Below, piece after piece: positions 1-6,186 of a stretch of DNA of 6,186 bases; the stretch's first letter is position 1, and every line of letters starts with the position of its first letter. A program made the position numbers and the translations under genes. This DNA is from Acidobacterium sp. (lineage in GTDB: Bacteria > Acidobacteriota > Terriglobia > Terriglobales > Acidobacteriaceae): the NCBI GenBank assembly GCA_003152595.1, contig PMAM01000244.1:3607-9792 (forward strand), written 5' to 3'. The notes under the pieces are model-generated. The model was not told the DNA's origin. It did no database searches and was given only the letters and a program-made list of their open reading frames with translations.

Positions 1-498
1 GGCCGAGGAGGCCTTGATGGAGGCGAGACCGTCAATCTCGGTCTGCAGCTTTGCCGCCGCAGTCGCGACGTCGGCCGGAGCGGTGGAGTGGGTGAGCTGC
101 GAGAACTGGCCGGAGACGGCGGAGAGTTCGGAAGCCAGAGCGGCGCGCTTTGCAAGGCTCGATTCTGCATCCGCGAGCAACTGACGGTTCTCCGCCGAGT
201 ACGGCTTGGCGTAGAGCGCCTCGTTGATCTGAAAGACGAGATCGGTATTGGCGAGGATGGTCCTGAGGCCGCTGTAGTAACCCGATAAAGCGCCCGCGGT
301 TTCGGCCATCTGGCTGGCGGCGGAGACCGCGTCTTTGGAGGTCCTGCATCCGGAGACGAGCAGCAGCGAGGTCAGCAGGAGGCCACCAGCGACTCTGCCT
401 GGCGAGCGACGCCTCAGGCTGCGTACCGGTTCGCGGAGAATCCAGCGCGGGCCAACCAGCGCAGCGCGGAGGGGATTGCGAAACCGGCGAGCGGGCAT
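1..498 (-). CDS. Predicted helical lipoprotein, 3' end outside window
   Basis: The frame starts at ATG 498-496 and stays open to the left edge, giving 166 codons without a stop, so the C-terminus is missing. An Arg-rich n-region (11 Arg within residues 1-35, RRR at 29-31) leads into a hydrophobic stretch (about 37-47) and the lipobox V48-S-G-C51, typical of signal peptidase II substrates. Mature residues 52-166 are Ala/Ser/Leu-rich, predicted mostly helical, with no Cys and no catalytic motif that I recognise. The protein should be lipid-anchored on the periplasmic side of a membrane. ATG was chosen because AGGA lies 7 bases upstream; TTG codons further upstream in frame are less likely. The 50-residue pre-lipobox region is longer than usual, so a non-ATG start inside it is possible. 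It follows the barrel gene after 102 bases and may have its own promoter. Function unknown; a role with the upstream operon is only inferred from position. Confidence 0.8.
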   Translation of the reverse strand, partial: MPARRFRNPLRAALVGPRWILREPVRSLRRRSPGRVAGGLLLTSLLLVSGCRTSKDAVSAASQMAETAGALSGYYSGLRTILANTDLVFQINEALYAKPYSAENRQLLADAESSLAKRAALASELSAVSGQFSQLTHSTAPADVATAAAKLQTEIDGLASIKASSA

Positions 499-502
499 CC
501 TT

Positions 503-526
503 GTTTCCTGCAAAGTTTCCTGCAAA
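503..526 (-). repeat. Perfect 12-base tandem duplication carrying the ribosome binding site
   Basis: Two adjacent identical copies of GTTTCCTGCAAA (plus strand) lie at 503-514 and 515-526. On the coding strand each copy reads TTTGCAGGAAAC and contains AGGA, so the lipoprotein start codon has one Shine-Dalgarno-like site 7 bases upstream (506-509) and a second 19 bases upstream (518-521). The nearer one is at normal spacing and should be the functional site. The repeat unit is a multiple of three and lies outside the coding region. Confidence 0.85.
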
Positions 527-537
527 AGTGGGACCAA

Positions 538-565
538 CGTATCGGCATTCCCGGCCGGATGTCAA
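538..565 (-). promoter_or_regulatory. Candidate sigma-70 promoter for the lipoprotein gene
   Basis: On the minus strand a perfect -35 hexamer TTGACA (565-560) is followed after 16 bases by GATACG (543-538), which matches the -10 consensus at only three of six positions. It lies in the short gap after the barrel gene, about 40 bases before the lipoprotein ATG, a sensible position for a promoter. The weak -10 box makes this a candidate only; the gene could equally be read through from the upstream operon, as no terminator is evident between them. Confidence 0.35.
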
Positions 566-600
566 ATGGGACTCGGCCGCCCGGCGCCGTCGCGCCCAGC

Positions 601-1740
601 TCAGAAGCTGTACCGGTACTCGATCCGGAACAGATTCCTGTACCAGATATTCGATGTCAGACTGCGTCCGTAGCCTGCGTAAATAGAGTTCCCGCCCAAG
701 AAGCAGAGGCGCGTCCCGAGCTTCACATTGAAGATGTTGGCGCCCGCTCCCGACTCAACCTGGTTGGCCGAGTTTGTCTGCAAGCCTCCAAAAACATGCC
801 AACCCACCAACTCGAGAACTGGAGCAATGCGGTAACGGTCACGCACCACCGCCTGATAACTCGGCCCCACACCATACGTCATCACGTCGCCGTCGAATTT
901 CTGCCCCGCGCTGGCCACGCTCGCGTGGTAAAACGTCCCGCCGATCGGGTGCGAATCGCCCAGTTCCGCCTCGACCGCCGTCCGGTCCGAGAGCTTCTGA
1001 TAGAAGAGCGCCATCGGCTCGAGACTGTAATGCCCGGTTCCAAAACCCTTGCTGCCATTCCCGGAAGGAAAGTCCGCCCGCAACTGGAAGGTGAGGTTCC
1101 TCGTCTCTGACGCGATAGTCCCGAATTTCAGTCCGGCCTGAACATCGCTGATCCCGCTGCCGCTGAACAGATCCGGCGTGCGCGTCGCGCTCGGGATAAA
1201 TATCGGCTGGATCCAGCGGAAAGGAATCTGCAGAAATCCTGAAACCGACTTGCCCGCCGCATACTCCGCGTTCAGATAAAGCTGCTGGAAATTCAGCGTC
1301 CGCTGGAAAGCCGCCGTCGGGCTTACCGGCGCGCTGTGTCCCTGGTAGAAGAACTCCGCCAGATCGGGCCGCGGATCGTTGAATCCCGCATCGAAGCGCA
1401 CCCGCACTTCATTCTGCACTGATGGATCGTCAATGTAGCCCACCATGCTGGGGTCGAGTTTCCTGCGCTGCATCGGCCGCGGCCCGGTGTTGTTGCGGGT
1501 TGATTTCGGTTTCGTGGCCTGTCCGCTCTGCGCGGTTTGCAGCGCTCTCCCGGAGAACAAACCGGAAAGCGGTAACCTCAGCGCCGGGGCGCTCATCGTC
1601 GGCAGCGGGCCATTCGGCAGAGAATCGCCAGGTTGCTGCGCGGCGGCGATCGCAACCAGACTACACAGTGCCGCCAAAACCGCGGCGTATCTCGCAGTAT
1701 GGGCCCAGCAAGTTCGAGCAATCGCGTGCCGGGTGTTCAT
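601..1740 (-). CDS. Outer-membrane beta-barrel protein, MetA-pathway (phenol degradation)-like
   Basis: This is a 379-residue exported protein. A signal peptide is visible: basic start, hydrophobic stretch at about 18-33, and an A-A-A cleavage site after residue 34. Residues 35-95 form a Pro/Gln/Asn/Ser-rich, probably disordered linker. From about 112 to the end, alternating polar and hydrophobic strands suggest a barrel, with GSGISDVQAGLKF at 194-206 and a PSGNGSKGFGTGHYSLEP segment at 225-242; both resemble the conserved core of the MetA-pathway/Phenol_MetA_deg-like outer-membrane family. It ends in Tyr-Ser-Phe, the terminal aromatic typical of BAM-inserted barrels. The name does not imply phenol metabolism; many members are general channels of unknown cargo. 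The start is the ATG of an ATGA overlap with the upstream ATPase stop, and no good Shine-Dalgarno sequence precedes it, so translation is probably coupled. Membership in the ATPase operon is strongly implied; its job there is unknown. Confidence 0.85.
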   Translation of the reverse strand: MNTRHAIARTCWAHTARYAAVLAALCSLVAIAAAQQPGDSLPNGPLPTMSAPALRLPLSGLFSGRALQTAQSGQATKPKSTRNNTGPRPMQRRKLDPSMVGYIDDPSVQNEVRVRFDAGFNDPRPDLAEFFYQGHSAPVSPTAAFQRTLNFQQLYLNAEYAAGKSVSGFLQIPFRWIQPIFIPSATRTPDLFSGSGISDVQAGLKFGTIASETRNLTFQLRADFPSGNGSKGFGTGHYSLEPMALFYQKLSDRTAVEAELGDSHPIGGTFYHASVASAGQKFDGDVMTYGVGPSYQAVVRDRYRIAPVLELVGWHVFGGLQTNSANQVESGAGANIFNVKLGTRLCFLGGNSIYAGYGRSLTSNIWYRNLFRIEYRYSF

Positions 1741-4472
1741 TGTGGGCGGTGCATCATCTTAACATGCAGCTCCCGCTGCAATTCAGCGTAATGTCTCTGC
1801 GCCTCTGCCTTATCCTCGGGAGTTAACTCGGTAAGGATAAGCGACAAACTCCCGAGTGCGATTTGCGCGCCCTCCAGGTCTCCGTTTCTCAGGTCCTCCT
1901 CGGTGAGCTCCACATAGTTCGCAGCCAGGTTGTAATACACATCGTGAAAAAGCGGATGGCTCTCATCAGGACCTCCGCCCTTCAGTCGCATCAGCAGCGC
2001 TCGCTCCCGTTCCGCCTCATCGAAAGACTCCATGGCTCCCTGCGCGAGCACGATTTCAGTACGCAGCTGAAGAATTTTGACTTCCTCAAGCGACAGCGAT
2101 GGGGCGGGATTGGCCAGCGCCTCGACGATATCCAGCGCCGTGTGATTTCTCTCCGCTGCTCCCGTCAGATCCTTCATGTCCGCCAGCAGCATCGCCTCGT
2201 TAGCGCAATAGGTCGCCAACTCGTATCTGTATCCGCGGTTGTCCGGGGAGATTACCGTGAGTTCCTTTGCCCGCTGGACCGCCTGTTCATAATAATTTCG
2301 AGCGTCTTTGCTGTTTCCTTCTTTGGCGAGCAGAACGGCCAAATCGTTCTCCACTCGTGCCAGATCTTCCGCCGGGTCCGGAGAAGACTGGTCTCCACTA
2401 TCTGCCGCTGGATGACTACCTATCGGCTGCAACAACCCCAGGCTCAGCCGAAAATCGGATTCGGCGTCGCCGCGATCGCCCTCATCGTCTTCCACGATGG
2501 CGCGGTTGTAATAAGTCCGCGCCAGTTCCTGCGTAAATCGCCGATTGCCAGGCGCGGCGGCATGAAGCTTCTGCTGAATTTCAAGCGCGGCAGTGTATTC
2601 CTGCACCGCCTGGCGAGCGATGGAAGGGTCAGGAGCGCTGGGGTCTCTGATCTCCGCGCGATACGTCTCGCCCATCCAGTTGTGGCAATAGCCCAGCCTT
2701 TCCGGGTATAACGTGTCCTTTGGGTGCTGCTTCGCGAGCAATTGAAATGCGGCGATGGCCAGGTTGTATTCAGCCACAGCCTGGGCGGACTTTCCCAGCA
2801 GGCGGTTCACATCTCCCAGCTGAGCATGGCCCCACGCCGCATCGGCACTCAGCGCCGCATTATTCGCTTTCTCTTTGGTGAACGATCGATAGAACGCCGC
2901 CGCCTTGGTCAGCAGCTCGTTGCGGAAGGCATCCAGATCGGGCGAATCGGCGAACTCCTGCGCCTGTTGCCGACCCGCAGAAGAGAGGCTCTGATCCACC
3001 GCTTGTTTGGCAAGAGACAAATTGTGTTCGGCGCGATTTTGCTCGCTCCATGCGATCAGAGCCAGCAGCGACGTCACCGCGAGCAACCCAGTCAGCGCTA
3101 CCACAGCAGCGCGCTTCTGCAGCAGCCTCGTGCGCTTGCGCCGTGATGCCGCAAGAAAACGCGCCTCCCCCGTCGTCAGCTCGCGCCCCGGCAGCGCCGC
3201 CCATCGTACCGCAGCTTTCAGTTCCGCGCCCGTCGCCAGCAGGCTTTCCGGCTCACCCTCGCGCTCCCACTGCAGCGCTCGCTGTTCCACCGTGCTCAGG
3301 TGCGCCGCAAACCACCCCTGGTTATCGCGAAGCACCGGCTCGATCAGCCGATCGTGCGCCAGCTCATACCACGTAGCGCTGGCCCGTGTTTCCCCGCGCA
3401 CCAAATGCGCATCGATTAGTTTTTCGATCAGCGTATTGTCGAGACCGCCGCTCTCTTTCGGCTCCCGTAGCCGCTGCACGCGGATGCTGCGCGCGATCAG
3501 CTCCTCCCCAAACCACCGCCGGATGTTGCGCTCCACGCGATCATCGGTGCCCGCGACTTTGCCTACCGCGCTCGCATAGTACGTGGCGAGCGACGCCGTA
3601 ACATCGCCAAAGGAGATCACGTCCTCCTTCTCGATCACCGCCTGCGACGCCGGCATCCGCTCCCACAGCTCCCGGCACGTCACCTGCAGATGCAGTGGCT
3701 CTATATAAGGACCGGTCTCCGCCCTGAATTCTCCATCCGGTTGCTGCACCTGCATCTTCGCGAGGTCAGCCACCAGTTGCTGCAGCGCTTCCGGCGCGAA
3801 CCGGCGTCCTGCCCCTTCCACCGATCGGCGAATGGCATCTTCCGCCCCCTCCCTCCGCAGCAAATCCAGACGAAACCGGTTCTTCAGGTGCGTCGGCAGC
3901 TCGTCTGCGAAAGGATCCAGCTGCGCAAGATAGTCCTCGCGCAGCGCAAAGATCGCCCAGATCTGCGGTTTCTGCAGCAGCGCGGCAAGCTGAGCGAAAA
4001 ACTCCCTCCGCGCCTCAAACGCTGTTGGATCCGCGGTGAGAATTTCCTCGAACTGGTCGAAGATCAGAACCGTGTTCCCCGGCGTCGATCGTCGCCGCGG
4101 CCGGCTCGCCACATATTCCTCGAGCGCCATTCCGGCAATCGCGCTCTCGGCGCGCCGCAGGCCTTCAGGCACCTCCGCCTCGAAAGAAAGATTCACGCTC
4201 CGCACGTATCGGTTCGCCGCGCCATCGTTGCCCATCGGCAGGCTCACCCGCGCTGGCGCCCACACGTCGAACTGCTCCGCCAGCCGCGGCAGCAGCCCTG
4301 CCTGCAGCAGCGAGCTCTTGCCCGCGCCCGACGGAGAATGAAACAGGACGATGCGCTCCGCGCTCAGCAGGTAATACAGGCCGTCGATCTCCGCGTCGCG
4401 CCCGAAGATTGGCTGTCCTCGTTCAATGGGCCGCGGTCCGACGAAAGGATTCGCGGCGCTAGAACCACTCAT
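1737..4472 (-). CDS. nSTAND1-type ATPase with single transmembrane helix and C-terminal TPR-like region
   Basis: This 911-residue protein resembles STAND NTPases, signal-sensing switches that oligomerise or release effectors on NTP binding. Visible order: NPFVGPRPIE (8-17) and IFGRDAEI (22-29), the usual nSTAND1 entry; a P-loop ending SGAGKSS (48-54); Walker B LIFDQFEE (136-143); a winged-helix-like helper region to about 440, including ELAHDRLIEPV (370-380). A basic cluster (444-454) precedes one transmembrane helix (about 455-475). By the positive-inside rule the ATPase is cytoplasmic and residues 476-911 are periplasmic. That part is helical with TPR-like pairs at about 547-585, 592-643, 646-685, 703-745, 748-791 and 846-876, instead of the WD40 repeats common in this family. 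The first Gly of the P-loop is Ser46. ATG 4472 has AGGGAG 6 bases upstream, inside the preceding gene, and overlaps it by 14 bases. Substrate and trigger are unknown. Confidence 0.9.
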   Translation of the reverse strand: MSGSSAANPFVGPRPIERGQPIFGRDAEIDGLYYLLSAERIVLFHSPSGAGKSSLLQAGLLPRLAEQFDVWAPARVSLPMGNDGAANRYVRSVNLSFEAEVPEGLRRAESAIAGMALEEYVASRPRRRSTPGNTVLIFDQFEEILTADPTAFEARREFFAQLAALLQKPQIWAIFALREDYLAQLDPFADELPTHLKNRFRLDLLRREGAEDAIRRSVEGAGRRFAPEALQQLVADLAKMQVQQPDGEFRAETGPYIEPLHLQVTCRELWERMPASQAVIEKEDVISFGDVTASLATYYASAVGKVAGTDDRVERNIRRWFGEELIARSIRVQRLREPKESGGLDNTLIEKLIDAHLVRGETRASATWYELAHDRLIEPVLRDNQGWFAAHLSTVEQRALQWEREGEPESLLATGAELKAAVRWAALPGRELTTGEARFLAASRRKRTRLLQKRAAVVALTGLLAVTSLLALIAWSEQNRAEHNLSLAKQAVDQSLSSAGRQQAQEFADSPDLDAFRNELLTKAAAFYRSFTKEKANNAALSADAAWGHAQLGDVNRLLGKSAQAVAEYNLAIAAFQLLAKQHPKDTLYPERLGYCHNWMGETYRAEIRDPSAPDPSIARQAVQEYTAALEIQQKLHAAAPGNRRFTQELARTYYNRAIVEDDEGDRGDAESDFRLSLGLLQPIGSHPAADSGDQSSPDPAEDLARVENDLAVLLAKEGNSKDARNYYEQAVQRAKELTVISPDNRGYRYELATYCANEAMLLADMKDLTGAAERNHTALDIVEALANPAPSLSLEEVKILQLRTEIVLAQGAMESFDEAERERALLMRLKGGGPDESHPLFHDVYYNLAANYVELTEEDLRNGDLEGAQIALGSLSLILTELTPEDKAEAQRHYAELQRELHVKMMHRPQ

Positions 4473-6186
4473 CGCCGGCTCCCTGCGCCGCTACCGTCTG
4501 CTCCTCGCCGGCCTGCGCCAGCTGCTCCCTGAGCTCCGTCAGAAAGTCGCGCGGCGATCCCCAATAGATCGAAATATCCGGCGCTCCTCCTCCGCCGTGA
4601 AAGTAGCTCTCAATGTAGCGCCGTGCCTTGTGGGCGTCGGTCACGCTCCATTCGCTGGGATTCACCTGCACCCCGACGTGCGACAAATCCCTCAGCGTCC
4701 GTGTCCCCTGCCGCGTCACGATCATTCGGAACAGCGCGCGGAAGCGCCAGTCGTCGAGCTGAAATCCAAGGAAGAGCAGGGAACTTTGCATCAGTTGCCC
4801 CACCAGCGCCGGCAGCAGCAGATCGAGCCGCGCCTCCGCGATCAGATAGTCGAAGAAATCGTCCTCCGTCAGAACCAGTGAGTCCGGTTTTCCGAACATG
4901 CCGAACACGTGGTACACCCACGGTTTCTCCGGCGTGGGCTTCGCCGTCTTCGGCTCCGGCCTTCGCGGTACCTCTTCGCCTCGCCACGTCGTGAATACCG
5001 GCTCCGGATCCTTGCCCTCCGCCCGCAGCGCCCGCAGCATCATCGGCTGGTAGCTTGCATTCAGGTAAATCGACGCCGGCAGTTCGCTCAGCACGCGAAA
5101 AGGATGGCCGGCATCGGCCCGCGACCGCTCCACCGCCGCGTCCAGCAGTGCAGGCAGTGTGGTCCGCGGTGCAGCGCCTGAGGTCGCGTTGGAAAGCCTG
5201 CGACGCACCTGCTCCAGAAATTGATTCTGCACCGCGTCGCAAACGTAGCTGCGCTTCTGCTCTACTCCGATAAACTGAGCCACCTTGGCCAGGTCATTCC
5301 GATCATGACTATCCAGGGGAAATCCATGCTGATCGGCCAGCACCCGCGCCAGCTCCCGGGTTCCTCCCAATAGATCGTCGCCCAGCTCCGGCCCCAGAAT
5401 CGGAATGAAGCGCCCCGCGCGCACCGACGCGCAGATCGACCTCCACTTATCGAATTCGTTTTCCCGGCTCCCTCCAAACCCCGGCTCGTACCAGATGCGG
5501 CCATCGCGCAGCCGCAGGAACAGCACCGGCATCCAGGCATCGTCCGCCTTGCGCACCTCGCCGCGCGCTACGGCCATCGCGCGATCGATCTGCCCGTCCG
5601 CCAGCAGCTCTTTAAAGAATCGCTTCATGAACGCCGCCGCCGTCGCCATGAAGATGTTGCCCTGCATTGCGATCACTGCGGGTACGCCCGCTTCGGCCAG
5701 CCGCGGCCCCAGCGCCGCCATGCCCGCGCCACCTTTGCCCGCGCTCTGGCACGACGCCAGCACCACCATGCGCGGTCTCTGATCCAGCTCGCGGATCGCC
5801 TGCACCAGCTCGATCCCCGCAACCGGCTGCCCGTCCTCAAGGAAAAGCCACGGCTCGTGCTCCACCAGCCGCCCGTGGCAAACCATGTACAGAATGTCGA
5901 AGTCCTCGCGCAGCTTCGCCGCGAGGTCACCCAGTGAAACGCCGCCTCCCGGTGCCAGCACCGTCATCTGAATGCCCGCCAGCGCCTCCGTCGCGCGCGC
6001 CAATTCACCTGCGACATCCACCGGTGCCAGCCCATATTTCTCTCCCGATGCCGGATTTGCGACCACCACCAGCGCCCGCAGCGCCCCCCGTGCTCGCAGT
6101 CGAATCGGCCGCCAGTCTTCTCCGCTGATCAGGAATCGCGAAACGATGGTCTGCTCGCCCGCGAACAACGGTGCTCCCGCCACGTC
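4459..6186 (-). CDS. CHAT protease-like domain fused to SIR2-like domain, 5' end outside window
   Basis: The frame is open to the right edge; 575 codons are visible and it ends with TAG at 4461-4459. A GTG at 6183-6181 could be a start, but the preceding codon is open, no ribosome site can be seen, and related proteins have more sequence before the CHAT core, so the CDS is treated as partial. Numbering from that GTG, residues about 33-235 are a CHAT (caspase-like) domain: strand RALVVVANP (36-44), catalytic His103 in VCHG, catalytic Cys145 in LASCQSA, and GVPAVIAMQG (166-175). Both catalytic residues are present, so peptidase activity is plausible. Residues about 244-555 resemble SIR2_2-type domains: RFIPILGPELG (258-268), LNASY (374-378), VYHVFG (423-428), SLVLTEDDF (435-443), LLFLGFQLDDWRFR (469-482). 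Key NAD-site residues look altered. No signal peptide or membrane helix is visible. It is the probable effector or partner of the overlapping ATPase. Confidence 0.9.
   Translation of the reverse strand, partial: DVAGAPLFAGEQTIVSRFLISGEDWRPIRLRARGALRALVVVANPASGEKYGLAPVDVAGELARATEALAGIQMTVLAPGGGVSLGDLAAKLREDFDILYMVCHGRLVEHEPWLFLEDGQPVAGIELVQAIRELDQRPRMVVLASCQSAGKGGAGMAALGPRLAEAGVPAVIAMQGNIFMATAAAFMKRFFKELLADGQIDRAMAVARGEVRKADDAWMPVLFLRLRDGRIWYEPGFGGSRENEFDKWRSICASVRAGRFIPILGPELGDDLLGGTRELARVLADQHGFPLDSHDRNDLAKVAQFIGVEQKRSYVCDAVQNQFLEQVRRRLSNATSGAAPRTTLPALLDAAVERSRADAGHPFRVLSELPASIYLNASYQPMMLRALRAEGKDPEPVFTTWRGEEVPRRPEPKTAKPTPEKPWVYHVFGMFGKPDSLVLTEDDFFDYLIAEARLDLLLPALVGQLMQSSLLFLGFQLDDWRFRALFRMIVTRQGTRTLRDLSHVGVQVNPSEWSVTDAHKARRYIESYFHGGGGAPDISIYWGSPRDFLTELREQLAQAGEEQTVAAQGAGDEWF
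4479..4484 (-). promoter_or_regulatory. Ribosome binding site of the nSTAND1 ATPase gene
   Basis: AGGGAG on the minus strand lies 6 bases before ATG 4472. It supports this start over later Met codons and sits inside the last codons of the CHAT-SIR2 gene, so the ATPase is translated from a site covered by ribosomes finishing the upstream gene. Confidence 0.6.

Noticed and set aside
32..565. A 177-codon minus-strand frame with an ATG at 565
   Set aside because: It is out of frame with the lipoprotein gene, which covers most of it, has no signal, domain or ribosome site, and is Arg/Pro-rich as expected of a shifted frame in GC-rich DNA.
570..603. Possible rho-independent terminator after the barrel gene
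   Set aside because: GC-rich palindromic bases (CGGCGCCG) are present, but there is no loop-bearing stem and no T-run after it on the minus strand.
559..1110. A 183-codon plus-strand open frame
   Set aside because: It is antisense to the barrel gene and has no motif, signal or ribosome site.
1863..2711. A 282-codon plus-strand open frame
   Set aside because: It lies wholly antisense to the ATPase's TPR-like region, shows no recognisable domain, and is matched by many similar antisense frames here due to high GC.
3950..4472. Reading the ATPase as an NB-ARC or AAA+ helicase/protease
   Set aside because: The NPFVGPRP and FGRDAEI entry motifs and DQFEE Walker B match nSTAND1 better, and no AAA+ arginine-finger/sensor pattern or helicase motif is visible.
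3690..4532. A 280-codon plus-strand open frame
   Set aside because: It is antisense to the ATPase core, which has clear Walker motifs; the translation is Arg/Pro/His-rich low-complexity sequence.
4610..5242. A 210-codon minus-strand frame within the CHAT-SIR2 gene
   Set aside because: It is a shifted frame of a gene with well-conserved motifs; its product is Gly/Ala/Arg-rich without domains.
1..6186. CRISPR arrays, tRNA/rRNA genes, insertion sequences or attachment sites
   Set aside because: No spaced repeats, RNA-like cloverleaf, transposase motif or terminal inverted repeats were seen on either strand.

Overview
The window is GC-rich bacterial DNA with every supportable gene on the minus strand, so the genes are read from right to left. 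Two secreted envelope proteins, one an outer-membrane beta-barrel ending in Phe and one a lipoprotein, show a diderm host. The CHAT/SIR2-like plus nSTAND1 style and the base composition would fit a soil Acidobacteriota-type genome. That taxonomic guess is an inference; no rRNA or other marker gene is present.

Layout in transcription order: (1) 6186-4459, a CHAT-protease-like domain fused to a SIR2-like domain, cut by the right edge. (2) 4472-1737, a 911-residue nSTAND1 ATPase with one transmembrane helix and a C-terminal TPR-like region; it starts inside gene 1 (14-base overlap). (3) 1740-601, a signal-peptide-bearing outer-membrane beta-barrel; its ATG overlaps the gene 2 stop as ATGA. (4) A 102-base gap holding a possible promoter and a perfect 12-base tandem duplication that duplicates the Shine-Dalgarno sequence. 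(5) 498-1, a helical lipoprotein with a clear lipobox, cut by the left edge. Gene 5 lacks a stop codon in the window and is identified by reading the frame directly. No stretch above about 100 bases is without a gene.

Genes 1-3 form a tightly overlapping operon. The reading offered is an NTP-driven STAND switch anchored in the inner membrane. Its ATPase side would face the cytoplasmic CHAT-SIR2 protein, and its TPR-like side would face the periplasm, where a co-translated barrel and possibly the lipoprotein sit. CHAT and SIR2-like domains paired with STAND ATPases are familiar from bacterial conflict and programmed-death systems. Coupling such a module translationally to an outer-membrane barrel is the unusual part, and suggests an envelope-spanning sensor or effector system. 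That function is inferred, not shown. The SIR2-like domain seems to lack several residues needed for NAD chemistry, so it may be a binding or scaffold domain rather than an NADase.
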